Shown here: one piece after another, positions 41,153-49,263 of the stretch
Layout of the letters: every line of letters begins with the position of its first letter
Numbering within the stretch: position 1 is the first letter of the stretch
Assembly (NCBI GenBank): GCA_965279255.1
Contig: OZ257146.1
Location: 2,914,001 to 2,978,000, forward strand
DNA from: CAMFLJ01 sp965279255
GTDB taxonomy: Bacteria > Actinomycetota > Acidimicrobiia > Acidimicrobiales > Acidimicrobilacustridaceae
DNA length: 64,000 nucleotides
Direction of reading: 5' to 3'
Translations under genes and position numbers: made by a program
Notes under the pieces: generated by a model
Seen by the model: the letters and a program-made list of their open reading frames with translations, nothing else
Databases searched by the model: none
Told to the model about the DNA's origin: nothing

Positions 41153-42278
41153 ATGCGAGGCGGACTGCGAGAACGACGGCCAGGCGTCTGGGAAGCACGT
41201 GCCGAATCGGGCCGAGACCCACTCACCGGGCGACGTCGACAGATCAGCAGGACGGTGCGCGAAACCAAACGAGACGCCCAGCGGATCCTCAACGCTCTCG
41301 TGGCCGAAGCCGATCAGGGCAGCTGCCTCGGGACCGACGCACCACTCGGCCAGTTGCTCGAACAGTGGCTCTCAATGATGAACGGGCGACTCAGCCCGAC
41401 AACCGTCCGGCGCTACCGAGGCCTCATCGACCGCCACAACGCCCCGGCACTCGGCGAGTACCCGTACCGAAGCTCGAGCCCCACAGCTGGATGCCTTCTA
41501 CTTAGCGCTCGTTAACGAGGCTGGACTTGCGCCGGCAACCATGCGGCGGGTTCATGCCATCCTCCATCGTGCGCTGAAGCAGGCGGTTCGGTCGGGGTGG
41601 ATTGCATCCAACCCTGCAAGCAACGCCACGCCCCCGTGGGTGCGTCGTGCTCCGATCGACCCGCCAAGAGCAGAGCAGGTTGGCAAGCTGAGTCGCGAGG
41701 CCCGACAGGACGATCCGACCTATGGGCTCCTCCTGAGGCTCGCCGCCGTAACGGGCGCTCGGCGTGGCGAGCTCTGCGGGCTTCGATGTTCTGATGCGAG
41801 CTGGGAGAGTCCGACGCTCTCTATCGCCCGGGCCGTGATCGAGACGACAGACGGGCTAGCCCTCAAGGGGACCAAGACACATGGGGTGCGCCGGGTGGCG
41901 CTGGACCGGGCCACCGTCGAGGACCTCCGAACGCACCTCGAGCGAGCGCAAGACCCCAGCTGCCGCAGGCCTGAAGATGACGGAAGACGCCTTCATCTTC
42001 AGCTTGGAGCCAGACGGAGGACGGCCTTGGTCTCCCGACTAGGCGACGAAGCACTCATCCGACTGCGGGACAAGGCAGGGCTCTCGACGACTCGTTTGCA
42101 CGAGCTCCGTCACTTCAGCGCCACCCAGCTTCTTGCCGCCGGTGTTCCACTCCGGACCGTCTCGGGCCGTCTAGGGCACGCCACCGCAGCCGCGACCCTC
42201 GGCGTCTGTGCGCACTTCCTGCCCGAGTCAGACCGAGACGCTGCGATGGTCTTCGGTTCGATGGTCGGCGGCAGCTAG
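41153..42278 (+). pseudogene. Tyrosine recombinase (integrase) pseudogene
   Basis: The first frame (41153-41515) encodes the N-terminal arm-binding and SAM-like part, RGGLRERRPGVWEARAESGR to RRYRGLIDRHNAPALGEYP. The remaining core-binding and catalytic part is in another frame up to 42278. The join near 41460-41485 needs two frame changes, both at C runs (PVPKLEP in the third frame between them). The catalytic Arg (TGARRGEL), Lys (KGTKTHGVRR) and HELRH box are intact. The nucleophile position reads LGVCAHFLPESD where the family has Tyr: codon TGT at 42207-42209, one base from TAT. The enzyme is thus inactive on two counts. TACTGT lies seven bases before ATG 41153. Confidence 0.85.
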
Positions 42279-42361
42279 TGGCCCGTCGGCCCCTAGCTGC
42301 CTGTCGCGCAAGAGGCCCGGCACGCCTGACCTCTTTGTCCATTCTGGGTATGCAACTGACC

Positions 42362-42414
42362 GGGCCCGTCAAGGCTCCCCCTTTGGGCGGCCTGCGGCCG
42401 GCCTTGACTGGCCC
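42362..42414. terminator. Stem-loop between integrase pseudogene and SIR2 gene
   Basis: GTCAAGGC (42368-42375) pairs with GCCTTGAC (42401-42408), extended by GGGCC (42362-42366) with GGCCC (42410-42414). A probable terminator for the integrase transcript, 55 bp before the SIR2 start. Confidence 0.55.
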
Positions 42415-42468
42415 TCCCGAGCGAATGATTAGGGTCTCCCCGATGGCGGCGAATGCGAGGCGGGACCG

Positions 42469-43707
42469 ATGAAGAGGGTTGTGCTCCTCGGTGCCGGCGC
42501 TTCTGCGGACGCCGGAGTACCCGTCTCGACTGGACTCACCGAGGCGATCGTCGACCACATAGAGAATCTGCCGTCCGAACGGCTCCCACTAACCCATGCG
42601 ATCAACTTCGCCGTTGCGAGTCTTCTGGCCCATGACACTGCTCGAGGCGTAGGCGGCGCTTATGACGGAATCGACGTCGAGCGACTGTTCGCAGCCGTGC
42701 AGATGTTGAAGGAGCGAGACGAGCTCGAGATAGCCCCGTTCGTTGCGAACTGGAGCCCGACGCTGGATGGCCTCGGGCAACCGAGCCGTCGGTTGCCAAT
42801 GAGCTGGAAGAAGGAGTTCGAAAGGGCCCTCACGAAGACCAATCAGCACGACCTCGAGCGGACCTTGGTGAAGCTGTTCGACACATTCGAGGGTCGCGTC
42901 GAGTCGACCCAGGTGTTCACGGTCCTCGAGCGGACGATGATCGACGCACTTGTTTCGCTCGTTGACGTGAAGCCCAACAAGGTTGACTACCTCGCTCCCG
43001 TCCTCGCAGGGGACGGACCGATCCAGATTGCGACCCTCAACTACGACCGCTCAGTTGAGCTGGTCGCAAGCCGCGCTGGACTCTCGGTCGACACTGGGAT
43101 CAAGCGCTGGAAGGGAGGCCACGATTGGCAATGGGACCCGAAGGCCGATGTCCGACTTCTCAAGCTTCACGGCTCGGTCGACTGGCGTTCGGAGCCCCAT
43201 GCGGTAGAGGCCAAGCTGGCCGATACACGGATCGTCACTCGGCAGGTCAAAGGACGTAGCCGCCCTGCGGTTGTGTTCGGTCAGCGCGGCAAGGTCCGAG
43301 CCGACGGCCCGTTCCTCGCAATGCTGCGGGCATTCGACGAGATGCTGTCGACCGCCGACGAGCTCGTGATAGTCGGCTACTCGTTGCGAGACGACCACAT
43401 CAACACTGCCATCCGGCGGTGGTTCAACGGGCGGCCAAAGCCAAGGGTGACGATCGTCGACCGAGCGAAGCGACCAATCGGGTCGCGTCGGAAGGTCGAG
43501 CAGTCGTTCGCGGTCCAACTAGACCGAGTCATGCGCCAGCACATCCAGAAGGACGGAAAGCCGGTCTTCGCCTTAAGACCCGGCATGGCTCGGATCCAGG
43601 AGAATGCTGCTGCTGGCCTCCTCAAGGTCTTTGGTCCAGGCCCCGACCTGTCGATTGCTCCGAACGCTGACGACGCCTACGACGACGCCCCTGACGACGA
43701 GTCATAG
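42469..43707 (+). CDS. SIR2-family protein (SIR2_2 type), putative defence NADase
   Basis: A 412-residue protein. The nucleotide-binding start VVLLGAGASADAGVPVSTGL (residues 4-23), the catalytic-region ATLNYDRSVEL (near 187), LLKLHGSVDW (near 225) and VIVGYSLRDDHIN (near 303) are the standard SIR2_2 motifs. Such proteins in bacterial islands usually cleave NAD+ on phage infection (Thoeris, DSR and related systems), not deacetylate proteins. The helical insert of ~120 residues between GAGAS and NYD is longer than in sirtuins. The open frame is intact although the surrounding int and rep genes are broken, which suggests it is still selected. No partner sensor gene is adjacent. Start ATG 42469, GC near 60%. 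Confidence 0.85.
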   Translation: MKRVVLLGAGASADAGVPVSTGLTEAIVDHIENLPSERLPLTHAINFAVASLLAHDTARGVGGAYDGIDVERLFAAVQMLKERDELEIAPFVANWSPTLDGLGQPSRRLPMSWKKEFERALTKTNQHDLERTLVKLFDTFEGRVESTQVFTVLERTMIDALVSLVDVKPNKVDYLAPVLAGDGPIQIATLNYDRSVELVASRAGLSVDTGIKRWKGGHDWQWDPKADVRLLKLHGSVDWRSEPHAVEAKLADTRIVTRQVKGRSRPAVVFGQRGKVRADGPFLAMLRAFDEMLSTADELVIVGYSLRDDHINTAIRRWFNGRPKPRVTIVDRAKRPIGSRRKVEQSFAVQLDRVMRQHIQKDGKPVFALRPGMARIQENAAAGLLKVFGPGPDLSIAPNADDAYDDAPDDES

Positions 43708-44637
43708 AACAGGTCAGATGTGTAACTCGTCGTATTGAGCTCAAGAGGGCCGGCTGCTCCGGCCTGGGAAGCGGCCGCCTCGGCGGGCTGGCGCCCGCCT
43801 GCGTCGTCCACTCCCCCAGCTCCAACACCGTCGATCCCTGACTGATGCCAGGTCGACTGCGCAGCACGTACCGCCCGCATCGTGAGACCCCACCGCCTCG
43901 AAGCCGTCCAGGTGCGATAGCGCCCCCGTCCAACCACCACCTCTCCGGTCGCAAGGTCGAGCCAGGGCATCGAGGCACGGTCATCAGCACTCTTGCTCAC
44001 GTGCTTGACGCCGACGCCACGTCGACCGCCTCGAGGTCGACTGAATGCCCGAAGCCGTGCTGCTCCACCAGCTGGCGCAGCGGACAGAACGGATCGCCCT
44101 TGCGGAAGTCTCGCAAGAGGCGGTCCGGACGATCGACCCTGATCAACACATGGAAGTGCAGCGCACCTCGTGCGCCATCGTCGCCCCGCCGCTTGCCGTC
44201 CTGAACCTCTGCGGCTCTTGCCTACTGGAGCGCCTCCCCGCAGGTCCGTCGCAGATGCTGGATCAACCGATTGAACCGGTGCGAGGCCAGGGCGTTGAAC
44301 TCCGCCACAGAGATCCCTCCAACCGGCGTGCACGGACACGGTGTGCCGTCACGCAAGAAGTGCACCTCATCGCCTGGAGCAGCGCCTCAAGGAGCAGCAG
44401 CAGATCCGACGGACGATCAGTCCGGCCAGACGCAAAGACTCGCCGCACCCGGCGCCGGTAGGTCTCCGAGCACGGGGCACAGCGCGCCGGAGACGCAGCA
44501 CCGCACCTACTCACGATCCGGTACCCGCACAGACACTGCATCCAGTGAGGCCGTTCACAGAAGGCATGGCCAGCCCCGTCCCGGCCAGCCCAGCGGTAGC
44601 GATGCGACTCCCCGTCGCACTGTGTTGGGGCCGCCAC
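43677..44637 (-). pseudogene. RepSA-type replication initiator pseudogene
   Basis: Pieces of one protein occur in order in different minus-strand frames. The zinc-ribbon-like CGYRIVSRCG..CAPCSETYRR and VRRVFASGRTDRPSDLLL lie in the frame ending at 44263. DEVHFLRDGTPCPC, ISVAEFNALASHRFNRLIQH and LRRTCGEALQ then stop (TAG) lie in a second frame. LHFHVLIRVDRPDRLLRDF continues past that stop, and KHVSKSADDRASMPWLDLAT with RYRTWTASRRWGLTMRAVRA lies in a third frame. These are the blocks of the rolling-circle-type initiator of pSAM2-like elements. At least two frameshifts and one in-frame stop make it non-functional. Its 3' end overlaps the SIR2 gene by 31 bp. Confidence 0.75.
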
Positions 44638-44819
44638 TGCGGTGGACCACCCGGGACGCCTCCGAGCAGGAACTGCTCGAGGCTGGCCTTGGTGACTCGC
44701 AGCCGACGACCGATCCGGAGGACCGGCACGGCGAACTCACCCCGGCGGTACAGCTCCCAGGCCGTGCCCCGGTGAACACTCAGAACCTCTGCCGCCTGGG
44801 CAGGCTCACCGTCGCACAA
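44511..44819 (-). CDS. Excisionase-like helix-turn-helix protein
   Basis: A 102-residue frame whose first ~55 residues form a MerR/Xis-type winged helix (AQAAEVLSVHRGTAWELYRR, then RIGRRLRVTKASLEQFLLGG). The rest overlaps the start of the rep pseudogene and is low-complexity, so the true end may have been altered by mutation. Start TTG 44819. Position next to rep is normal for the Xis protein of pSAM2-like elements. Confidence 0.6.
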   Translation of the reverse strand: MCDGEPAQAAEVLSVHRGTAWELYRRGEFAVPVLRIGRRLRVTKASLEQFLLGGVPGGPPQWRPQHSATGSRIATAGLAGTGLAMPSVNGLTGCSVCAGTGS

Positions 44820-44859
44820 CTGGTCAGATCAATCGGGCCGGCATCGACGAGCCCTGTAG

Positions 44860-44910
44860 AGTACGCTCCGTATCCGCATTTCTGCGCATCAGTGCGTATT
44901 TCTGCGTACT
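44860..44910. promoter_or_regulatory. Repeat-rich control region between xis-like and HTH genes
   Basis: AT-richer than its surroundings. AGTACGC (44860-44866) and GCGTACT (44904-44910) are inverted arms. GCATTTCTGCG (44876-44886) and GTATTTCTGCG (44896-44906) are direct repeats 20 bp apart, two helical turns. This is the expected layout for an operator bound by a dimeric regulator, probably the HTH protein encoded at 44920. Confidence 0.6.
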
Positions 44911-44919
44911 AGAGGGGTT

Positions 44920-45405
44920 ATGCCACGCCGTCAACGTGATCCGGATGCATACGAGGGCCCCATAGGGTCCGACATCCCGCCTGAGGAAGGCGAGGCCCTC
45001 CACTTCGACGACCCTGACGCAAAGGCTTGGTACTTCGTCGGCCGACACCTGTACCAAGGCCGGAAGCACTTCCAGATCAGCAAACGGGAGGCGGCCCGAA
45101 GAGCTGGCATCTCCGAATCGATGTGGCGTCAGCTCGAGGCCGGCGGACGTGTGGTGCAGGGCGAGGTCGTTGTACCGAATCCTCGTCCCGAGAACCTGTA
45201 CGCCGCCGTGGTAGCCGTAGGTGAGGACCCCGCCGTCATCTTCGAAGACGTGCAGATGCAGATCCCGGCCGGACTGGACGGCCGAGTCTTCGACCGACGA
45301 CTGTCGGCCAAGCTGGAGAAGCTCAACGAGCGCGACCTAGCAATCGTCGAGCAGCTGGTCGACTCGATGCTCGAGCAGAAGTCGAGCGGCGAGGGCGACG
45401 CCTGA
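44920..45405 (+). CDS. Helix-turn-helix regulator, first gene of a two-gene cassette
   Basis: A 161-residue protein with an acidic N-terminus (PEEGEALHFDDPDAK) and an XRE-like helix-turn-helix at about residues 55-78 (KREAARRAGISESMWRQLEA). The C-terminal half is helical (LSAKLEKLNERDLAIVEQLV). Its TGA overlaps the next ATG by one base (TGATG), so the two are translationally coupled, as in many regulator-effector or antitoxin-toxin pairs. It probably binds the repeats at 44860-44910. Confidence 0.78.
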   Translation: MPRRQRDPDAYEGPIGSDIPPEEGEALHFDDPDAKAWYFVGRHLYQGRKHFQISKREAARRAGISESMWRQLEAGGRVVQGEVVVPNPRPENLYAAVVAVGEDPAVIFEDVQMQIPAGLDGRVFDRRLSAKLEKLNERDLAIVEQLVDSMLEQKSSGEGDA

Positions 45406-46394
45406 TGACCGGCTTCGGGCCGAAGCATGAAGGCGACGTGCTCGAAGCGTTGGAGACCGGACGCAAGAAGTGGGAAGCGGCCTGTGAGGTTGCTCTCGCA
45501 ATGTCAGGGAACGCCCTGCCAGCCGCAGACTCACCAGCGATGGCGGAGCTGGCAGACGAGCGACGATTCACTAAGTCCGGATGGACGGAGCCGGTAGCGG
45601 CTTGCCATACGGCGATTCGTGTCGGGCTATTCGCCGTGAACGACCACCTGAGGAACTACGCCCGGCTATTCAAGTCCGAGCCGGTTCCCGTCTACTCCCA
45701 CCTCGTCTTGGCCCGGGCAGCTATCGAAACAGCTGCTGCGGTCAACTGGCTTGCGGAGCCGATGACGTCAGACCAGAGAGTGATGCGGTACCGGCTCACC
45801 CGTCTCTCAGATGCCAACTCGATGGACCTGGGGCACGCACCTGGGCCGGCCCGGGATAAGGGCAAGGCCCTACGGCTGTCTATCCGGAAGGGTGCTGATG
45901 GCCTGGGGTGGACCTACCGCAAGGGCGGCCGAGGTACCCGTCCCCAGGTTGGTGCAGAGGAACAGGCCACAACCCGAGAGCAAATCGACCAACTACTGGC
46001 CGCAGCGGCAATGGCATCCCAAATGGGCGACCTCCTCTGGTGGTACTTGTCGGGAGTGGCACATGGCGAGCTTCACGCGCTGAGGCAGAGCATCAAGGTT
46101 GAGACCGATCGGGCCAACCCGCTCGCAGCCGGAGCGAACGGGGCCTTCTTCACCCATGCAGGGATGGTGGCCGTGATGGGACAGGCCACGCTTGAAGCTC
46201 ACACGAAGACGATGACCACGGCCGCCCAGCTTTTCGGCTGGGAGTCAGCCGCATGGGTCTCAGTGCTCCACGACACCCACCGAATGGGTCAAGAGCTCAT
46301 CGGCATTGTCCAGGAGCTCAACCAGGGTGACTTACCCCGCTCGGAGCACCCCACCGCCCGAGAGGAACATCCCACCCCGCATCCCACGGATTGA
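45405..46394 (+). CDS. Unknown helical protein coupled to the HTH gene
   Basis: A 329-residue, largely helical protein with no membrane segment. The blocks LVLARAAIETAAAVNWLAEP (near residue 104) and LLWWYLSGVAHGELHALRQS (near 212), with a conserved-looking His after Gly-Val-Ala, resemble the layout of HEPN/DUF5677-like proteins found in defence and toxin contexts, but this is weak recognition. The C-terminus is Pro/His-rich. It is the last gene of the island, ending 98 bp before attR. Function unknown. Confidence 0.65.
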   Translation: MTGFGPKHEGDVLEALETGRKKWEAACEVALAMSGNALPAADSPAMAELADERRFTKSGWTEPVAACHTAIRVGLFAVNDHLRNYARLFKSEPVPVYSHLVLARAAIETAAAVNWLAEPMTSDQRVMRYRLTRLSDANSMDLGHAPGPARDKGKALRLSIRKGADGLGWTYRKGGRGTRPQVGAEEQATTREQIDQLLAAAAMASQMGDLLWWYLSGVAHGELHALRQSIKVETDRANPLAAGANGAFFTHAGMVAVMGQATLEAHTKTMTTAAQLFGWESAAWVSVLHDTHRMGQELIGIVQELNQGDLPRSEHPTAREEHPTPHPTD

Positions 46395-46492
46395 CCCGAC
46401 GGCACCCGACCGAGACCGATCAGATGGACAAGACCAGCGCCGAGACCCGACCAGAACGACGAACGGGTCCTCCGCCGACCAACTTCTACCTT

Positions 46493-46559
46493 CTCTTCAT
46501 CCGCAGGTTCTGGGTTCGAATCCCAGGGGGCGTACTCGAGAAGCGCCAGCAAGGCCCAG
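46493..46559. repeat. attR direct repeat
   Basis: Right copy of the boundary repeat, starting CTCTTCA and containing the better-preserved T-arm CTGGGTTCGAATCCCAG and acceptor strand GGGGCGT. It ends CCAGCAAGGCCCAG. The 205-bp gap 46395-46599 holds only this repeat and the start region of queD. Confidence 0.75.
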
Positions 46560-46599
46560 CTGTCGCCGATCTGACGCGTTGCGCGACCCTGGGCCCCTG

Positions 46600-46962
46600 A
46601 TGTTGATCCACACCGAGTTCCGCTTCGAGGCGGCCCACCGGCTGCCCAACGTGCCCGAGGGCCACAAGTGCGCGCGCCTCCACGGCCACTCGTTCCGGGC
46701 CACGGTGTGGGTCGAGGGCGAGATCGGGGCCGAGTCGGGCTGGGTGATGGACTTCGCCGACCTGAAGGCGGCGTTCGCTCCTCTGCACGACCAGCTCGAC
46801 CACCACTACCTCAACGAGGTCGACGGGCTCGACAACCCCACCAGCGAGGTGCTCGCCGTGTGGATCTGGGACCGCCTGGCCCCGACGGTGCCCGGCCTGG
46901 CGCGCGTCGACGTGCAGGAGACCTGCACGTCGGGCTGTCGCTACGAGGGCCCGACCGCCTGA
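46600..46962 (+). CDS. queD: 6-carboxytetrahydropterin synthase / PTPS family
   Basis: A 120-residue enzyme of the 6-pyruvoyltetrahydropterin synthase fold. Zinc His residues are in FEAAHRLP (residue ~12) and RLHGHSF (near 30), and the catalytic Cys is in GHKCARLHGH, which with WVMDFADLK favours QueD of the 7-deazaguanine pathway. No other queuosine genes are in the window. ATG 46600 begins just after the island boundary. Confidence 0.88.
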   Translation: MLIHTEFRFEAAHRLPNVPEGHKCARLHGHSFRATVWVEGEIGAESGWVMDFADLKAAFAPLHDQLDHHYLNEVDGLDNPTSEVLAVWIWDRLAPTVPGLARVDVQETCTSGCRYEGPTA

Positions 46963-46969
46963 TCTGATC

Positions 46970-47019
46970 GTTCTGGCCTGCGTTCTGCACCCCTGGAGGT
47001 GCAGAACGCAGGCCAGAAC
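46970..47019. terminator. Perfect 22-bp stem-loop between convergent genes
   Basis: 46970-46991 (starting GTTCTGGCCTGCG) is the exact inverse complement of 46998-47019, leaving a 6-nt loop. No T-tract. It lies between the stops of queD and the TlpA-like gene and probably terminates both. Confidence 0.82.
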
Positions 47020-47049
47020 CAGAGAAGGCCCGGCCCGGCCGGCGGAGGG

Positions 47050-47787
47050 TCAGGCCGTGGGGGCGGTGCCCGTGCGGGCGGCCTCGAGGAGCGATTCCCA
47101 CTGGGCGATGGTGATCTCACCGCTGGTACGGAAGACGACCTTGCCGTCGGCGCCGACCACGGTGAACCCCGGGAAGCCGCTGACACCGAGGCCCTGGGCG
47201 GCGGTGCTCTCCTTGTCGTCGAGCATCGTCGGCACCGACCAGCCCTCCTTGCGCAGCCACGGGGCCGCCGGGAAGTTGGTGCGGCTCGGATCGTTCGAGG
47301 TGGCCACGGCGACGAGCTCGACGTCGGACGGCATGCCGTTCTGGTCGAGCCAGTCCTGGAGGCGGGGCACCTCGGCCTGGCAGTGCGGGCACCAGTGGGC
47401 GACGGCCATGATGATCTTGGGCTTGCCATCGGGCGAGATGGTGACGGCCGACTCGTCGAAGGTGATGCCCTTGACCGTGGGGATGGTCATCCCCACGGCG
47501 GTGTCGGTGCCGCTCTGCGGAGCCGGAGGCAGGGCCGTGCCCTCGACCTCGACGGCGCCGTACTCGAGGTCGCCGTTGGGCACGACGGTGCCGCCGCTCT
47601 TCGACTCCGAGCCGCCGCTGGCGGAGCCGCTGCTGCTCGAGCGACCGGCCAGGATGGCGACGATCCCGATCACCACGATCACGGCCACGAGGCCGACCCA
47701 CAGCCAGGTCGAGGTGCCTCGGCCGGAGCCGGACGCGGCCCGGACCTTCGCCGAGGCCTGGGGCTTGCTGGACGGCTTGTTGCTCAC
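47050..47787 (-). CDS. Membrane-anchored TlpA/thioredoxin-like oxidoreductase
   Basis: A 245-residue protein with one N-terminal helix (WLWVGLVAVIVVIGIVAIL, residues ~28-46), a Ser/Gly linker, and an extracytoplasmic thioredoxin domain with active site AHWCPHCQAEVP (near 140) and cis-Pro loop VSGFPGFTVV. WCPHC is typical of DsbA/DsbE-like disulfide enzymes. The GTG at 47787 overlaps the DsbB stop (GTGA), so it is probably the redox partner of that protein. Confidence 0.9.
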   Translation of the reverse strand: MSNKPSSKPQASAKVRAASGSGRGTSTWLWVGLVAVIVVIGIVAILAGRSSSSGSASGGSESKSGGTVVPNGDLEYGAVEVEGTALPPAPQSGTDTAVGMTIPTVKGITFDESAVTISPDGKPKIIMAVAHWCPHCQAEVPRLQDWLDQNGMPSDVELVAVATSNDPSRTNFPAAPWLRKEGWSVPTMLDDKESTAAQGLGVSGFPGFTVVGADGKVVFRTSGEITIAQWESLLEAARTGTAPTA

Positions 47788-48368
47788 TGGTTCTCCTGGG
47801 GGGCGGATCGGCGCGGCGCCGGGCGGGCGACGAGCAACAGCACGGTCATCACGACGAACGCCGAGAGGGCCATGAACGGGAGGGAGACGAAGCCGAACTG
47901 CCACACGTAGCGGGTGGTGCACGGGGCCTCGGCGGTGCAGAAGGAGGTGCCGTTGTCCGGCGGGTAGGCCTGGATCCACGTGTGATAGGTCGAGATCACG
48001 ATGCCGATGACGAAGATCGGGATGGCGTACACGCGGATGGCGGCGTCGCGGCGCCAGGCGGCGATGCCGAGGATCACCGCGAACGGATAGATGCAGATGC
48101 GCTGGTACCAGCAGAGCTCGCAGGGAACGAACTGCTGCACCTTGGAGTAGTAGAGCGAGCCGAGGGTCGTGACCACCGCGACGAGCCACGCCAGCGTGAG
48201 CGCCGCACGGCCGATGTCGTCACGCAGAGGCTCGAGCCGGCCCGGGCGGCCGTGCTGCGAGCGACGCACGAGGGCCCCGACCACCAGGGCGATGGAGACG
48301 GCCCAGCACACCAGCGCGAGCGCGGCGAAGAAGACCGACATGGTCTCGATGGGCAACAGGTCCCTCAT
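47784..48368 (-). CDS. DsbB/BdbC family disulfide bond formation protein
   Basis: A 194-residue, four- to five-helix membrane protein. The two periplasmic Cys pairs are VPCELCWYQRI (near residue 85) and FCTAEAPC (near 145), as in DsbB/BdbC, which pass electrons from the thiol oxidant to quinone. Together with the coupled TlpA-like protein it forms an oxidative-folding pair. ATG 48368 with CAGGAT nine bases upstream. Confidence 0.9.
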   Translation of the reverse strand: MRDLLPIETMSVFFAALALVCWAVSIALVVGALVRRSQHGRPGRLEPLRDDIGRAALTLAWLVAVVTTLGSLYYSKVQQFVPCELCWYQRICIYPFAVILGIAAWRRDAAIRVYAIPIFVIGIVISTYHTWIQAYPPDNGTSFCTAEAPCTTRYVWQFGFVSLPFMALSAFVVMTVLLLVARPAPRRSAPQENQ

Positions 48369-48414
48369 GGCCCGGTCATCCTGACACGGGCACTGGTCGG
48401 GTGGGGCCGCGCCC

Positions 48415-49032
48415 TCACCCGCCGGCGGTCACCACGTCGATGACCCGCGGGTAGCGGTCCACCGACCGGATCGCGCCGGCGACGCGCACCGAGGCGATCT
48501 CCAGCACCGCCGCCGGGACCGGGCCGGGCGGGGTCAGGCGCACCTTCAGATCACCTTGGTCACGGGTGACCACGACCTCCGCCAGCCGGGGGTCGAGGCC
48601 GTGGGCCTCGAGCACCGCGGCGAAGGCCACCCGGGCGGTGTCGCCATGGCGCCGCAACGGAGCGTGGGCGGCGGTCTCGACGGCCTCGACGAGCTCGTCG
48701 GGCTCGGCGCTCACGGCGGTGGCGAAGCTCCCGAGGGGGCTGCGGCCGTTGTCCCCGGCCAGAACGAGGGGGATGTGGCGCCGAAGGGCGCAGCGGGCGC
48801 CGTCCTCGCCGCTCTCGCGGTCGGGACCGGTCTCGACCTCGGGGCCACGGACGACCACCACGGCGTCGACGTCACCGTCGTCGAGCGGGCAGGCGTCGTC
48901 GGTCAGGCCGTGGCACGGGAACGACGCCTGGTCCTGGGGGTGGCAGCGGGCGATCGTGTGCCCCGCCTCGGCCAGATCGAGCGCGGCGCCACACGACGCC
49001 CCCGGCTCTCCCTCCAACAGCAACACCCTCAT
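48415..49032 (-). CDS. Conserved hypothetical protein, Cys-rich N-terminus
   Basis: A 205-residue soluble protein starting MRVLLLEGEPGASCGAALDL, like a receiver or Rossmann-type fold. It has clustered Cys/His (CHPQDQASFPCHGLTDDACP, residues ~30-49) that could bind a metal. The second half (about 120-200) is alpha/beta, with VVVTRDQGDLKVRLTPPG. No family with known function was recognised. It is divergent from the multicopper oxidase gene, and a DosR-like box lies between them. Confidence 0.65.
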   Translation of the reverse strand: MRVLLLEGEPGASCGAALDLAEAGHTIARCHPQDQASFPCHGLTDDACPLDDGDVDAVVVVRGPEVETGPDRESGEDGARCALRRHIPLVLAGDNGRSPLGSFATAVSAEPDELVEAVETAAHAPLRRHGDTARVAFAAVLEAHGLDPRLAEVVVTRDQGDLKVRLTPPGPVPAAVLEIASVRVAGAIRSVDRYPRVIDVVTAGG

Positions 49033-49130
49033 GATCCTGCTCCCGGAACGTCCCCAGCACCCCGGGCGCCTCCCGAAGTGCCCCCACTGTCTGCGAGAAC
49101 TGACCACGCGGACAGGGCAGCGGGGCACCC

Positions 49131-49145
49131 GGACTTCGGACCAAA
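49131..49145. promoter_or_regulatory. Candidate DevR/DosR box
   Basis: GGACTTCGGACCAAA matches the core GGACTTnnGnCC of the mycobacterial DosR motif; the longer sequence GGACTT..AAGTCC (49131-49149) is also a small palindrome. It lies 119 bp before the multicopper oxidase start and 99 bp before the divergent gene start. Confidence 0.5.
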
Positions 49146-49263
49146 GTCCTGCCGGTTACCGCCACCCTCCCCTCCCTGTTCGCCCTCCGCACCGGCAGCC
49201 TGGGGAGGTCCGTGCGGCACATCCCCCAACACGCCGGCCGGGCATCCATCCCCGAGGAGACGA

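Larger units (their letters stand above)
41002..46558. mobile_element. Degenerate integrative element (pSAM2/AICE-like), ~5.5 kb
   Basis: Bounded by 67-bp direct repeats (41002-41068 and 46493-46559, about 58 of 67 identical) that cover the 3' half of a tRNA-Lys-like gene. Inside, in order, are a tyrosine integrase pseudogene, a SIR2-family gene, a Rep pseudogene and Xis-like gene on the minus strand, and a divergent HTH gene with a partner gene. GC content by eye is about 60-63% in the cargo genes against above 70% outside. The int, xis, rep and tRNA target set is that of actinomycete integrative elements. Lesions in int and rep indicate it can no longer move. Confidence 0.8.

Noticed and set aside
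41541..42278. A separate, complete integrase gene
   Set aside because: The frame lacks the N-terminal domain, which is found upstream in another frame, and the nucleophile Tyr is missing; it is part of one pseudogene.
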